Source: Myxococcus qinghaiensis
GTDB lineage: Bacteria; Myxococcota; Myxococcia; Myxococcales; Myxococcaceae
Direction of reading: 5' to 3'
Assembly: GCF_024198215.1 (NCBI RefSeq)
Contig: NZ_JAKCFA010000022.1
Coordinates: forward strand, 124,001-188,000
Length of the DNA: 64,000 bases
The position numbers were made by a program, and so were the translations under genes. The notes beneath the pieces were generated by a model. The model searched no databases. It saw only the letters and a list, made by a program, of their open reading frames with translations, and was not told the origin of the DNA. This document shows, piece by piece, positions 52,901 through 60,596 of this stretch. The first letter of the stretch is position 1; every line of letters begins with the position of its first letter.

Positions 52901-54531
52901 ACCCCGCGGACGCGAACGAGCCCGCGTTCCTGCTGCTGGCCCTGAAGTCGAAGGACTTCAAGGTGGAGCGCATCGTCCACCTGTGGGGCCTGGACGGGCT
53001 CGACGGCGCGGAGCACGCGTCGGCCGAGGCTCGCTTCGACCAACTGCAGGAGCGCGGCTTCCATCCCCTGCTGCGGCTGACGCGGGCGCTGGCGGAGGAG
53101 TCGCTGCCCGGCCCCGTGGAGCTGACCGTGGTGGGACGCGGGGCGTTTGACGTGGAGAGCACGGACGAGGTCAGCCCCGAGCTCGCCCCGCTGCCCGCGC
53201 TGTGCAAGGTGATTCCCCAGGAGCACGACACCCTGTCCTGCCGCTACGTGGACCTGGGCTACGGCGGCGTGTTCACGGAGGCGAGCGCCCTGCTGCGCGA
53301 GCTCACCTCCGACACCCGGGAGCCCATCGTCGCCTGGCGCGGGACGCACCGGCTGACGCAGACGCATGAGCCGCTGCGGCTGGAGCAGGACACCGTGGCG
53401 GAGCAGCCCTTCAAGGCGCGCGGCGTGTACCTCATCACCGGTGGCCTGGGTGGCGTGGGCCTGCTGCTCGCGCGGCACCTGGCGAGCGCTCATCAAGCCC
53501 GGCTCATCCTGGTGAGCCGTGCCGGGTTGGAAGTGGACCCGGGCGGACACAAGCAGCGCGCGGTGAGGGAGTTGGAAGCGGCGGGCGCGGAGGTGCTGGT
53601 GGTCCGCGCGGACGTGGCGGACGAGTCGAAGCTGCGCATGGCCCTGGCGGAGGCGGACGTTCGCTTCGGCTCGGTGGACGGAGTGATTCACGCGGCGGGG
53701 CTCGCGGGTGAAGGCGCGGTGGCGCTGCTCTCCGGACTGGACGCCGCGGCCTGCGCGCCTCACTTCCGGGCGAAGGTCCATGGCACCTACGCGCTGGAGC
53801 GCGCGCTGACGGGCCGGGCCCTCGACTTCGTGCTGCTGGTGTCCTCCAACGCAGCGGTGCTCGGAGGACTGGGGCTCGGAGCCTACGGCGCGGCGAATGC
53901 CTTCCTGGATGCCTTCGCCGTCTCGCGCTCGCGCGAGGGGTTGACGCGGTGGCTGAGCACCAACTGGGACGGCTGGCCCGGCGTGGACGAGGTGACGCGC
54001 GAGGTCCGCACGAGCATCGACGTGTTCGCCATGTCGCCGACCGAGGCGGTGGAAGCCTTCCGCCGCGTGGTGGAGTCCCCGCTGAGCGGACAGGTGGTGG
54101 TGTCCACCGGCGACCTCATCTCCCGCGTCGCGCGGTGGGTGCGGGCCGATGGCGCGGGGAAGCAAGCGGACGCGGCGGGTGGCGCGACGCATGAGCGGCC
54201 CCAGCTCGGCACCGAGTACGTAGCGCCGACGGATGACGTGGAGCTGGCGCTGGCGAAGGTGTGGCAGGAGCAGCTCGGACTGGCGCAACTGGGCATCCAC
54301 GACAACTTCTTCGACCTCGGTGGCAACTCGCTGCTGTGGCTCAAGATTGTCGGGCGCCTGAAGCGGGAGCTGGGACGCGAAGTGCCCCTCACCTCCGTCT
54401 TCGAGGCCCCCACGGTGGCCGCGCTGGCGAAGCGACTGGGAGGACTGCCCGCCCCGGAGGAGTCCCCCACTTTCGAGACGAGTCAGAACCGGGGAGCCCA
54501 GCGCAGGGAGCGGCGCAGTCGCCGTGAGTGA
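49969..54531 (+). CDS. type I PKS module: KS-AT-KR-ACP (complete)
   Basis: A 1520-residue protein eight bases after the NRPS. The ketosynthase has Cys185 (QTGCSTSLVA), EAHGTATPLGD and KTNVGHLDAAAG. The acyltransferase has Ser633 in GHSLGEY; at the specificity site it has VAAHS, neither the malonyl HAFH nor the methylmalonyl YASH consensus. The ketoreductase has VYLITGGLGGVG (~1154) and an intact Lys-Ser-Tyr-Asn set (RAKVHGTY, VSSNAAVLGG, Tyr1306 in GAYGAANAF), so it should reduce. The carrier serine is Ser1454 (DLGGNSLL). The tail RGAQRRERRSRRE resembles those of its neighbours. No dehydratase or enoylreductase is seen. Confidence 0.92.
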   Translation: MGQQREYQGDVGLAVAIVGMAVRVPGAEDVDAFWRLLREGVEGITFFSDDALKSLGVDPAFLANPHFVRAAPVLERPARFDAGFFGYAPREAELLDPQHRVFLECVWKALEHAGYAPGRIPGTTGLYAGSSLSSYLLFNLLSRAEFQQAEDTFPAMVANDKDFLATRVAYHLDFKGPALTVQTGCSTSLVATHLACQSLLGYQCDVALAGGVSVHVPQRTGYHYQEGGITSPDGHCRAFDAKGQGTLFGSGAGVVVLKRLEDALNDGDTIHAVIRASAINNDGAMKVGFTAPGVEGQVEVIARAQAIAEVAPDSIGYVEAHGTATPLGDPIEVQALDTVFRAGTDKRGFCGLGSVKTNVGHLDAAAGVTGLVKTVLSLEHAELPPSLNYETPNPRIDFANSPFYVNTALKPWPESATPRRAGVSSFGIGGTNAHVILEEAPFVRPGDSARAWQLLVLSARTQTALEKQTTFLLEHLKTHPEQSLADVAWTLQMGRKALDLRRVLVCRDRDDAVRVLETRDPQRLFTLAPGSATTSAVFMFPGGGAQYPDMGRGLYDAEPAFREAVDRCFALLRPRLGFDLKPVMYPDAASAATASQRLKRTSVALPALFTVEYALARLWESWGVKPEAVIGHSLGEYTAACLAGVFSLEDALALVVLRGKLFEELPGGGMLSVPLPESEVRPLLGETLSLAAVNGPSQCAVAGTVEAVEALAAELTRREVEFRHIPIDVAAHSHLVAPILARFQEFIGTLQLSAPTLPLMSNVTGTWMTPEEATDPAYWTRHLRQTVRFGDGIRTLAGVPHRVYLEVGPGRTLSTLARLQLTGPQAPPVLPSLRHPQDPVPDEELLTATLGKLWAAGIDIDWNGVRRDKRRLRVPLPTYPFEGQDYWLAPEAPSTQRRGAARKTTDVGGWFYVPSWKRAPLPLPRAGASTVRDWVVFLDAGGVGETLAGRLESAGHRVARVSRGARLQELGEHHFSLDPADANEPAFLLLALKSKDFKVERIVHLWGLDGLDGAEHASAEARFDQLQERGFHPLLRLTRALAEESLPGPVELTVVGRGAFDVESTDEVSPELAPLPALCKVIPQEHDTLSCRYVDLGYGGVFTEASALLRELTSDTREPIVAWRGTHRLTQTHEPLRLEQDTVAEQPFKARGVYLITGGLGGVGLLLARHLASAHQARLILVSRAGLEVDPGGHKQRAVRELEAAGAEVLVVRADVADESKLRMALAEADVRFGSVDGVIHAAGLAGEGAVALLSGLDAAACAPHFRAKVHGTYALERALTGRALDFVLLVSSNAAVLGGLGLGAYGAANAFLDAFAVSRSREGLTRWLSTNWDGWPGVDEVTREVRTSIDVFAMSPTEAVEAFRRVVESPLSGQVVVSTGDLISRVARWVRADGAGKQADAAGGATHERPQLGTEYVAPTDDVELALAKVWQEQLGLAQLGIHDNFFDLGGNSLLWLKIVGRLKRELGREVPLTSVFEAPTVAALAKRLGGLPAPEESPTFETSQNRGAQRRERRSRRE

Positions 54532-57500
54532 AGCAGCGAAGGAGCGGATGGCCGTGGACGTGAAGCAGCCGGCAGACATCGACGACGCGGACCTCGCCAT
54601 CATCGGCATGTCCGGGCGCTTTCCTGGCGCACGCGACACGGCGGAGTTCTGGGCGAACGTGCGCGGCGGCGTGGAGTCCATCCGCTTCTTCACCCCCGAG
54701 GAGTGCCGCGCGGCGGGAGTCCCCCAGGAACTGGTAGATGACCCCGACTACGTGCGCGCGGCGGCTGTGCTGCCGGAGCCCGAGTCCTTCGACGCCGCGT
54801 TCTTCGACATGCCTCCCCGCGAGGCGGAGCTGACGGACCCGCAGCACCGCGTCTTCCTGGAGGTCTGCTGGGAGGCGCTGGAGCACGCGGGCTACTCGCC
54901 GCGCGACTACCCGGGCGCCATCTCCGTGTACGGCGGTGCCACGCTCAACACGTACCTGCTGATGAACCTGGCGCGGAACCCTCGGGTGCTGGAGTCCGTG
55001 GAGCCCGTGCAGGTCAACATCGGCAACGGCACCGACTTCCTGGCCACCCGCGTCTCGTACAAGCTGAACCTCCGAGGCGCCAGCCACGCCGTGCAGAGCG
55101 CGTGCTCGACGTCGCTGGTGGCGGTGCACCTGGCCTGCCAGAGCCTGCTCAATGGCGAGTGCGACATGGCGCTCGCGGGTGGCTCCTCCGTCAACGTCAG
55201 CTTCTTCAACGGCTACCGGCACGCCGAGGGAGGCATGGCTTCCCCCGATGGTCGCTGCCGCCCCTTCGATGCGAAGGCCCGGGGCACGCTGTTCGGCAGC
55301 GGCGCGGGTGTCGTGTTGTTGAAGAAGCTGCGCAACGCCGTGCGGGATGGCGACACGGTGCACGCCGTCATCAAGGGCTCGGCCATCAACAACGATGGCG
55401 CGCTCAAGGCGGGCTACACCGCGCCGGGCATCGAGGGTCAGTCCCAGGTGGTGGCGGAGGCGCTCGCGGCGGCGGGACTGGACGCGGACTCCATCGGCTA
55501 CGTGGAGGCCCACGGCACCGCGACGCCCTTGGGAGACCCTATCGAGGTGGAGGCGCTCACGCGCGCCTTCCGTGCCTCCACGCAGCGCCGGCGCTTCTGC
55601 GCCATCGGCTCCGTGAAGGGCAACGTGGGCCACCTGGATGCCGCCGCCGGAATCACCGGCCTCATCAAGACGGCGCTGGCCGTGAAGCACGGCGAGCTGC
55701 CGCCCAGCCTTCATTACGAGCGGCCCAACCCGGCCATCGACTTCGACGGCAGCCCCTTCTACGTCAACGCGACGCTCAAGCCCTGGCCCGGCGGCGCGCT
55801 GCCCCGGCGCGGTGGCGTCAGCTCCTTCGGCGTGGGCGGCACCAACGCGCACGTCGTGCTCGAGCAGACGCCTCGCACGCCCGACAGCGCGGCCGCTCGT
55901 CGCACGTGGCAGGTGTTGCCGCTGTCCGCGCGCACGTCCTCCGCGCTGGAGGCCAGCACCCGGCGCCTCGCCGAAGCCTTGAAGTCCTCGCCCGACGTGA
56001 AGCTCGCGGACGTGGCCTGGACGCTCCAGGCGGGACGTCAGCGTTTCTCGCAGCGACGCTTCCTGCTCGCGCGAAGCGTGGGCGACGCGGTGGAGGTGCT
56101 CTCCGAGGACGGGAATGCCCGCCTCCACACCGAGACCCAGGACGCGGTGGAGCGTCCGGTGGCGTTCCTCTTCTCGGGACAGGGCTCGCAGCACGTGGGC
56201 ATGGGGCGCGCGCTGTATGACGCGGAGCCCGTCTTCCGCGTCGAAGTCGACCGGTGCGCGGAGCTGCTCAAGGCCCATCTGGGCGGCAGAGACTTGCGCG
56301 AGGTGATGTACCCGAAGTCGGGGGACCCGGCGGAGAACGAGAAGGCGCTGGCGCGGACGGAGTTCACCCAGCCCGCGCTGTTCGTCATCGAGTACGCCAC
56401 CGCGCGACTCTGGATGTCCTGGGGCGTGAAGCCCGCGGCGATGCTGGGGCACAGCATTGGCGAGTACGTGGCCGCGTGCCTGGCGGGAGTCTTCTCGGTG
56501 GAGCACGCGCTCCAGTTGGTCGCCGCGCGCGGACGGCTGATGCAGTCGCTGCCCTCCGGCTCCATGCTGGCGGTGCCGCTGAGCGAGGACGAGGTCCGTC
56601 CGTACCTCGGAACCGAGCTGAGCCTCGCTGCGGTGAACGCGCCCATGCAGTGCGTCGCCTCCGGGCCGACGGAGGCCGTGGAGAAGCTGAAGCGCCAGCT
56701 CGAAGAGGCCGGCGTGCGCAGCCACGTGCTCGCCACGTCCCATGCCTTCCACTCGGCGATGATGGACCCCATCCTGGAGGCCTTCACGGCGCGCGCGGCG
56801 GCGGTGAGTCTTCGTCCGCCCACCCTGCCCTTCGTCTCCAACGTCACCGGGACGTGGATCACCACGGAGCAGGCGACGAGCCCCAAGTACTGGGCCCAGC
56901 ACCTGCGCGGCGCGGTGCGCTTCGCGGATGGACTGCACGCGCTCCTCTCCGACCCGAAGCGCGTGGTGTTGGAGGTCGGTCCCGGGCAGGTGCTCAGCCG
57001 CCTCACGCGACGTTCTCCGGAAGTCACGGCGTCACGTCCGGTGCTCAGCTCGATGCCCTCCTCGCAGGACACCGTGGCCGTGGATGCGCCGCCGCTCGCG
57101 TACACGACGCTGGGCGGACTCTGGCAGGCCGGCGTCACCGTGGACTGGCGCGGCTTCCACGGCGAGGAGCGTCGCCACCGCATCCCCCTTCCGACCTATC
57201 CCTTCGAGCGCCTGCGCTACTGGGTGGAGCCGGACACGAAGCCTCAAGTCGAGGCCGCGCCTGTCACAAGCGAGACGCTCGGGCTGCCGCTCGCGCAGGC
57301 GCCGATGGAGCGATGGTTCCATGCGCCGTCGTGGAAGCGCGCGCCGCTGCCTCCGGGGCGCACCGCGAAGGCCGCGAACCAGCGCGTCTGGCTGGTCTTC
57401 GAGGATGAGTCCTCTCCCACCGAAGCGCTGCTGGCGCCCGAGCCCGGCGAGGAGCGGATGGTGCTCCGCGTGCGTCCGGGCGCGGGCTTCAGCCACTCCG

Positions 57501-59245
57501 GGGATATGAGCTACACCGTGGCGCCGGGCTCGCTGTCGGACCTGCGCGCACTGCTCACCGCGCTGCGGGACGCCGGCCGGCTGCCCGACGCCGTGTTGCA
57601 CCTGTGGAGCCTCACCACTGACGCGCCCACGACCTTCGCGCAGGTCCAGGCGAGCGGCTACTTCACGCTCGTCGGCCTCGCGCGGGCCCTCGTCGAGCTG
57701 ACGGCGGAGCGCCCTTGCACCGTCTGGGTGGTGTCCAACCACGTCCACGACGTCACCGGTGAAGAGTCACTCCGCGCCGACAAGGCCACGCTGCTCGGCC
57801 CCTGCCGGGTGATTCCGCAGGAGCATCCGTTCCTGCGCTTCCACCAGGTGGACGTGGTGACGACCCCGGAGGCGCGACTCTCCGCCACCACCCTCCAGGC
57901 GCTTCGTGCCGAGCTGCGCTCATTGCCCCGTGAGCCGGTGGTGTCGCTGCGCGGGCCGCACCGCTGGGTGCAGAGCCTGGAGCCCCTGCCGCTGCCCGAC
58001 GCGCCGGCGCCGCATCCGAGTTCGCGTCCCGGCGGCGTGTATGTGCTCGTCCATGGCCTCGGCGGCCTGGGCGCGATGAACGGGCGCGCGCTGGCCAGCC
58101 TGTCTCCCGGAGCGAAGCTCGTGTGCATGGAGCCGCTCGGCTTTCCGTCACGCGACACCTGGGATGCGCACGTCGCCCGTCACGAAGAGAACGAGACGTG
58201 GACGCAGCGCATCCGCCGCGCGCGGCAGCTCGAGGCCCTGGGCGCGGAGGTGGTGGTGCTGCCCACCGACCTGACGCGGCAGGAGTCCCTGCGCGAAGCC
58301 ATCGACACGACGGTGGCCCGCTTCGGCGCGCTCCATGGCGTGGTGCATGCGGCGTGGCTCCCCAAGGACCAGGTGGCGCGGCTCGTCTCGGAGACGGGGC
58401 CCGAGGAGAGCGCCTGGCACTTCGACCCGCGCGCGCGAGGCCTGGCGCTGCTGGATGCGGTGCTCGGAGACCGGGCGCTGGACTTCCGCGTGGTGGCGTC
58501 GTCCATCTCCGCGGTGCTCGGGGGCATGGCCACTGTCGCGCACACCGCCGCGAGCGCCTGGCAGGACGCCTTCGCCCAGGCCGCGTCGCACGAAGGACGG
58601 CGGTGGTTGAGCCTGGGCTGGGACGTGGTGAAGGTGGAGGACTACGGCGCGCACCCCGGTGCACGCGGTGAGGCGCTGGACCGACTGGCGCTCTCGCCCG
58701 AGCAAGGCGCCGAGGCCCTGAGCCGCGCGCTCGCGCATGCCACGGGCCCCTGGCTGGTGGTGTCCACCCACGACGTGGCCGCGCGGCTGTCCCCGGCGGC
58801 GCAAGCGCTCGGCACCGAGGACACGCGTGAGGAGCCCACGGCGCGTCCTCAGCATCCTCGGCCGTCGAACCTGCGCAGTGCCTACGTGGCGCCGACAACG
58901 GACATGGAGCGGACGCTCGCCGACCTGTGGCAGCAGACGCTGGGCGTCGCGCCCATCGGCATCCAGGACAACTTCTTCGAGCTGGGCGGTGACTCCCTCA
59001 TCGCCGTGCAGCTCAGCGACCGGCTCAAGCGTCGGCTCAACGTCAGCGTTCCCGCGTCCAGCCTCTACGAGGGTGTCACCGTGAAGGCCCTGGCCGTGCT
59101 GCTCCAGCCTCCCGAGGCGGGACCGGGCTCCGCGAACAGCGAGGCCGACGAGCGCGAGTCCGCCGTGCAGCGCCGCAAGCAGAACCTCCAGCGTCAGCGC
59201 TCCCGTCGCCGCGCGGACGATGAAGAACCAGAGGAAGGCGACTGA
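54524..59245 (+). CDS. type I PKS module: KS-AT-KR(inactive)-ACP
   Basis: A 1573-residue protein whose GTG start overlaps the previous stop by eight bases. An in-frame ATG at 54548 with AAGGAG before it may be the real start. KS Cys194 (QSACSTSLV) and its His motifs are intact. AT Ser644 (GHSIGEY) and HAFHS indicate malonyl-CoA. The ketoreductase looks dead: LITGG is VLVHG, the Lys is Arg (DPRARGLAL), the catalytic Tyr is His1340 and the Asn is Ser1344 (VAHTAASAW). The 3-keto group should therefore remain. The ACP serine is Ser1491 (LGGDSLIAV). The tail is Arg/Gln-rich then acidic (QRRKQNLQRQRSRRR, DDEEPEEGD). Confidence 0.9.
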   Translation: MSEAAKERMAVDVKQPADIDDADLAIIGMSGRFPGARDTAEFWANVRGGVESIRFFTPEECRAAGVPQELVDDPDYVRAAAVLPEPESFDAAFFDMPPREAELTDPQHRVFLEVCWEALEHAGYSPRDYPGAISVYGGATLNTYLLMNLARNPRVLESVEPVQVNIGNGTDFLATRVSYKLNLRGASHAVQSACSTSLVAVHLACQSLLNGECDMALAGGSSVNVSFFNGYRHAEGGMASPDGRCRPFDAKARGTLFGSGAGVVLLKKLRNAVRDGDTVHAVIKGSAINNDGALKAGYTAPGIEGQSQVVAEALAAAGLDADSIGYVEAHGTATPLGDPIEVEALTRAFRASTQRRRFCAIGSVKGNVGHLDAAAGITGLIKTALAVKHGELPPSLHYERPNPAIDFDGSPFYVNATLKPWPGGALPRRGGVSSFGVGGTNAHVVLEQTPRTPDSAAARRTWQVLPLSARTSSALEASTRRLAEALKSSPDVKLADVAWTLQAGRQRFSQRRFLLARSVGDAVEVLSEDGNARLHTETQDAVERPVAFLFSGQGSQHVGMGRALYDAEPVFRVEVDRCAELLKAHLGGRDLREVMYPKSGDPAENEKALARTEFTQPALFVIEYATARLWMSWGVKPAAMLGHSIGEYVAACLAGVFSVEHALQLVAARGRLMQSLPSGSMLAVPLSEDEVRPYLGTELSLAAVNAPMQCVASGPTEAVEKLKRQLEEAGVRSHVLATSHAFHSAMMDPILEAFTARAAAVSLRPPTLPFVSNVTGTWITTEQATSPKYWAQHLRGAVRFADGLHALLSDPKRVVLEVGPGQVLSRLTRRSPEVTASRPVLSSMPSSQDTVAVDAPPLAYTTLGGLWQAGVTVDWRGFHGEERRHRIPLPTYPFERLRYWVEPDTKPQVEAAPVTSETLGLPLAQAPMERWFHAPSWKRAPLPPGRTAKAANQRVWLVFEDESSPTEALLAPEPGEERMVLRVRPGAGFSHSGDMSYTVAPGSLSDLRALLTALRDAGRLPDAVLHLWSLTTDAPTTFAQVQASGYFTLVGLARALVELTAERPCTVWVVSNHVHDVTGEESLRADKATLLGPCRVIPQEHPFLRFHQVDVVTTPEARLSATTLQALRAELRSLPREPVVSLRGPHRWVQSLEPLPLPDAPAPHPSSRPGGVYVLVHGLGGLGAMNGRALASLSPGAKLVCMEPLGFPSRDTWDAHVARHEENETWTQRIRRARQLEALGAEVVVLPTDLTRQESLREAIDTTVARFGALHGVVHAAWLPKDQVARLVSETGPEESAWHFDPRARGLALLDAVLGDRALDFRVVASSISAVLGGMATVAHTAASAWQDAFAQAASHEGRRWLSLGWDVVKVEDYGAHPGARGEALDRLALSPEQGAEALSRALAHATGPWLVVSTHDVAARLSPAAQALGTEDTREEPTARPQHPRPSNLRSAYVAPTTDMERTLADLWQQTLGVAPIGIQDNFFELGGDSLIAVQLSDRLKRRLNVSVPASSLYEGVTVKALAVLLQPPEAGPGSANSEADERESAVQRRKQNLQRQRSRRRADDEEPEEGD

Positions 59246-59283
59246 GTCGTCGCGGCTCCTCTTCGACCTCCCCGCCCCCGCCC

Positions 59284-60576
59284 ATGCGAGCCATCCTCAC
59301 CAACTTCGGAACCCTCGGCGACATCCAGCCCTTCGTGGCGCTGGCGGTCGAGCTGAAGCGCCACGGACATCAACCCGTGCTCGCCGCCGCGCCGTCGTAC
59401 CGCGCGCTCGCTCGACAGCATGACGTCGACTTCATTCCGGTGGGGCCCGACCTGCGGGAAGCCCAGAGCGGCATCACCCAGGCGATGATGGGAAGCCCTG
59501 ATGTCGTGCACTCCGCCGGAGGCATGCTCCAGCTCTTCCAGCCACTCTTGGAGGCGCTGCCCCACATGTTCCAGGACCTGCGCGCCGCATGTCAGGGCGC
59601 GGACCTGCTCGTCAGCGGACGCGTCCAGCCCGTCGCGCGCATGGTGCATGACCTGACGCACCTGCCCTTCGTCACGGTGCTGGTGGAGCACAGCGGCAGC
59701 GGCGGTGGCAGCCCCGCCTTCCAGATGGCCGTGCGCGGACTGGTGAACCCCCTGCGCGAGGCCCATGGCCTTCCGCCGCTCGACAACCCGTTGGTGGACG
59801 GCCTGTCCCATCAACTGGTGCTCACCGCGCTGAGCCGCCACGTTCGGCCTCCCGCCGCGGACCTGCCCCCGCACCACCACACCGTCGGATACTGCCTTGT
59901 CGACGAGCCGGCATTCACGCCGGACGCGGAACTGGCCTCGTTCCTCGCCGAGGGCGAGCCGCCCGTCTGCATCACCTTCGGCAGCATGACGCACGCGGAC
60001 CCGGCGGCGCTGACGGGCACGCTGGTGAACGCCACGGTGCGCGCGGGGCGACGGGCCCTCATCCAGCACGGATGGAGCGGCCTGGGCCAGCGCGCCCTCC
60101 CCCCGACGGTGCGGGCCCTGGGACAGGTGCCGCACTCCTGGCTCTTCTCGCGCGTGTCGTGCGTGGTGCACCACGGCGGAGCGGGCACCACGGGCGCGGC
60201 CTTCCGGGCGGGCGTCCCGCAGGTCGTGGTGCCGCACACGTATGACCAGTTCACCTGGGGCGAGGTCGTCCAGCAGCAGGGCTGCGGTGGCGCGGCGCTG
60301 CCGATTGGTGAGCTGAACGCGGAGCGGCTCGGAGACGCGTTGAGCGCGGTGCACGCTCGCGCGGACATCCAGGCGTCCGCGGCGCGGCTGGGAGAACAGC
60401 TCCGCGCGGAGCACGGAACGATGAAGGCGCGTCAGCTCCTCGAGGACCTGGTCCGACGAGTGGGGCTGGCCACGGACTCGAAGGTCGAGGACGAGGCGGA
60501 CGCGGAAGACGAGGGGCGGCAACAGCGTCGCAAGTCGGCGCTGAAGCAGCAACGGGCGAGGAAGGTCGAAACTTGA
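59284..60576 (+). CDS. GT1-type glycosyltransferase with assembly-line-like basic tail
   Basis: A 430-residue GT-B enzyme of the macrolide/UGT-like group. It begins MRAILTNFGTLGDIQPFVAL (acceptor domain); the donor domain has VCITFGSMTHADPAALTG and the nucleotide-sugar motif VVHHGGAGTTGAAFRAGVPQVVVPHTYDQ. After the fold ends (~395) a charged linker (KVEDEADAEDEG) leads to RQQRRKSALKQQRARKVET, which resembles the tails of the NRPS and both PKS proteins. Ordinary glycosyltransferases end near residue 400, so the tail is extra. It lies between two PKS genes on the same strand, 38 bases after one and 20 before the next. No clear ribosome site precedes ATG 59284. Confidence 0.85.
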   Translation: MRAILTNFGTLGDIQPFVALAVELKRHGHQPVLAAAPSYRALARQHDVDFIPVGPDLREAQSGITQAMMGSPDVVHSAGGMLQLFQPLLEALPHMFQDLRAACQGADLLVSGRVQPVARMVHDLTHLPFVTVLVEHSGSGGGSPAFQMAVRGLVNPLREAHGLPPLDNPLVDGLSHQLVLTALSRHVRPPAADLPPHHHTVGYCLVDEPAFTPDAELASFLAEGEPPVCITFGSMTHADPAALTGTLVNATVRAGRRALIQHGWSGLGQRALPPTVRALGQVPHSWLFSRVSCVVHHGGAGTTGAAFRAGVPQVVVPHTYDQFTWGEVVQQQGCGGAALPIGELNAERLGDALSAVHARADIQASAARLGEQLRAEHGTMKARQLLEDLVRRVGLATDSKVEDEADAEDEGRQQRRKSALKQQRARKVET

Positions 60577-60596
60577 GCGGGACTTTGGAGAGAGAC

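Noticed and set aside
49828..56938. Very long open frames on the minus strand opposite the PKS genes (850-1000 codons)
   Set aside because: Composition is Arg/His/Gly/Gln-rich low complexity, and the plus strand carries complete KS, AT, KR and ACP motifs.
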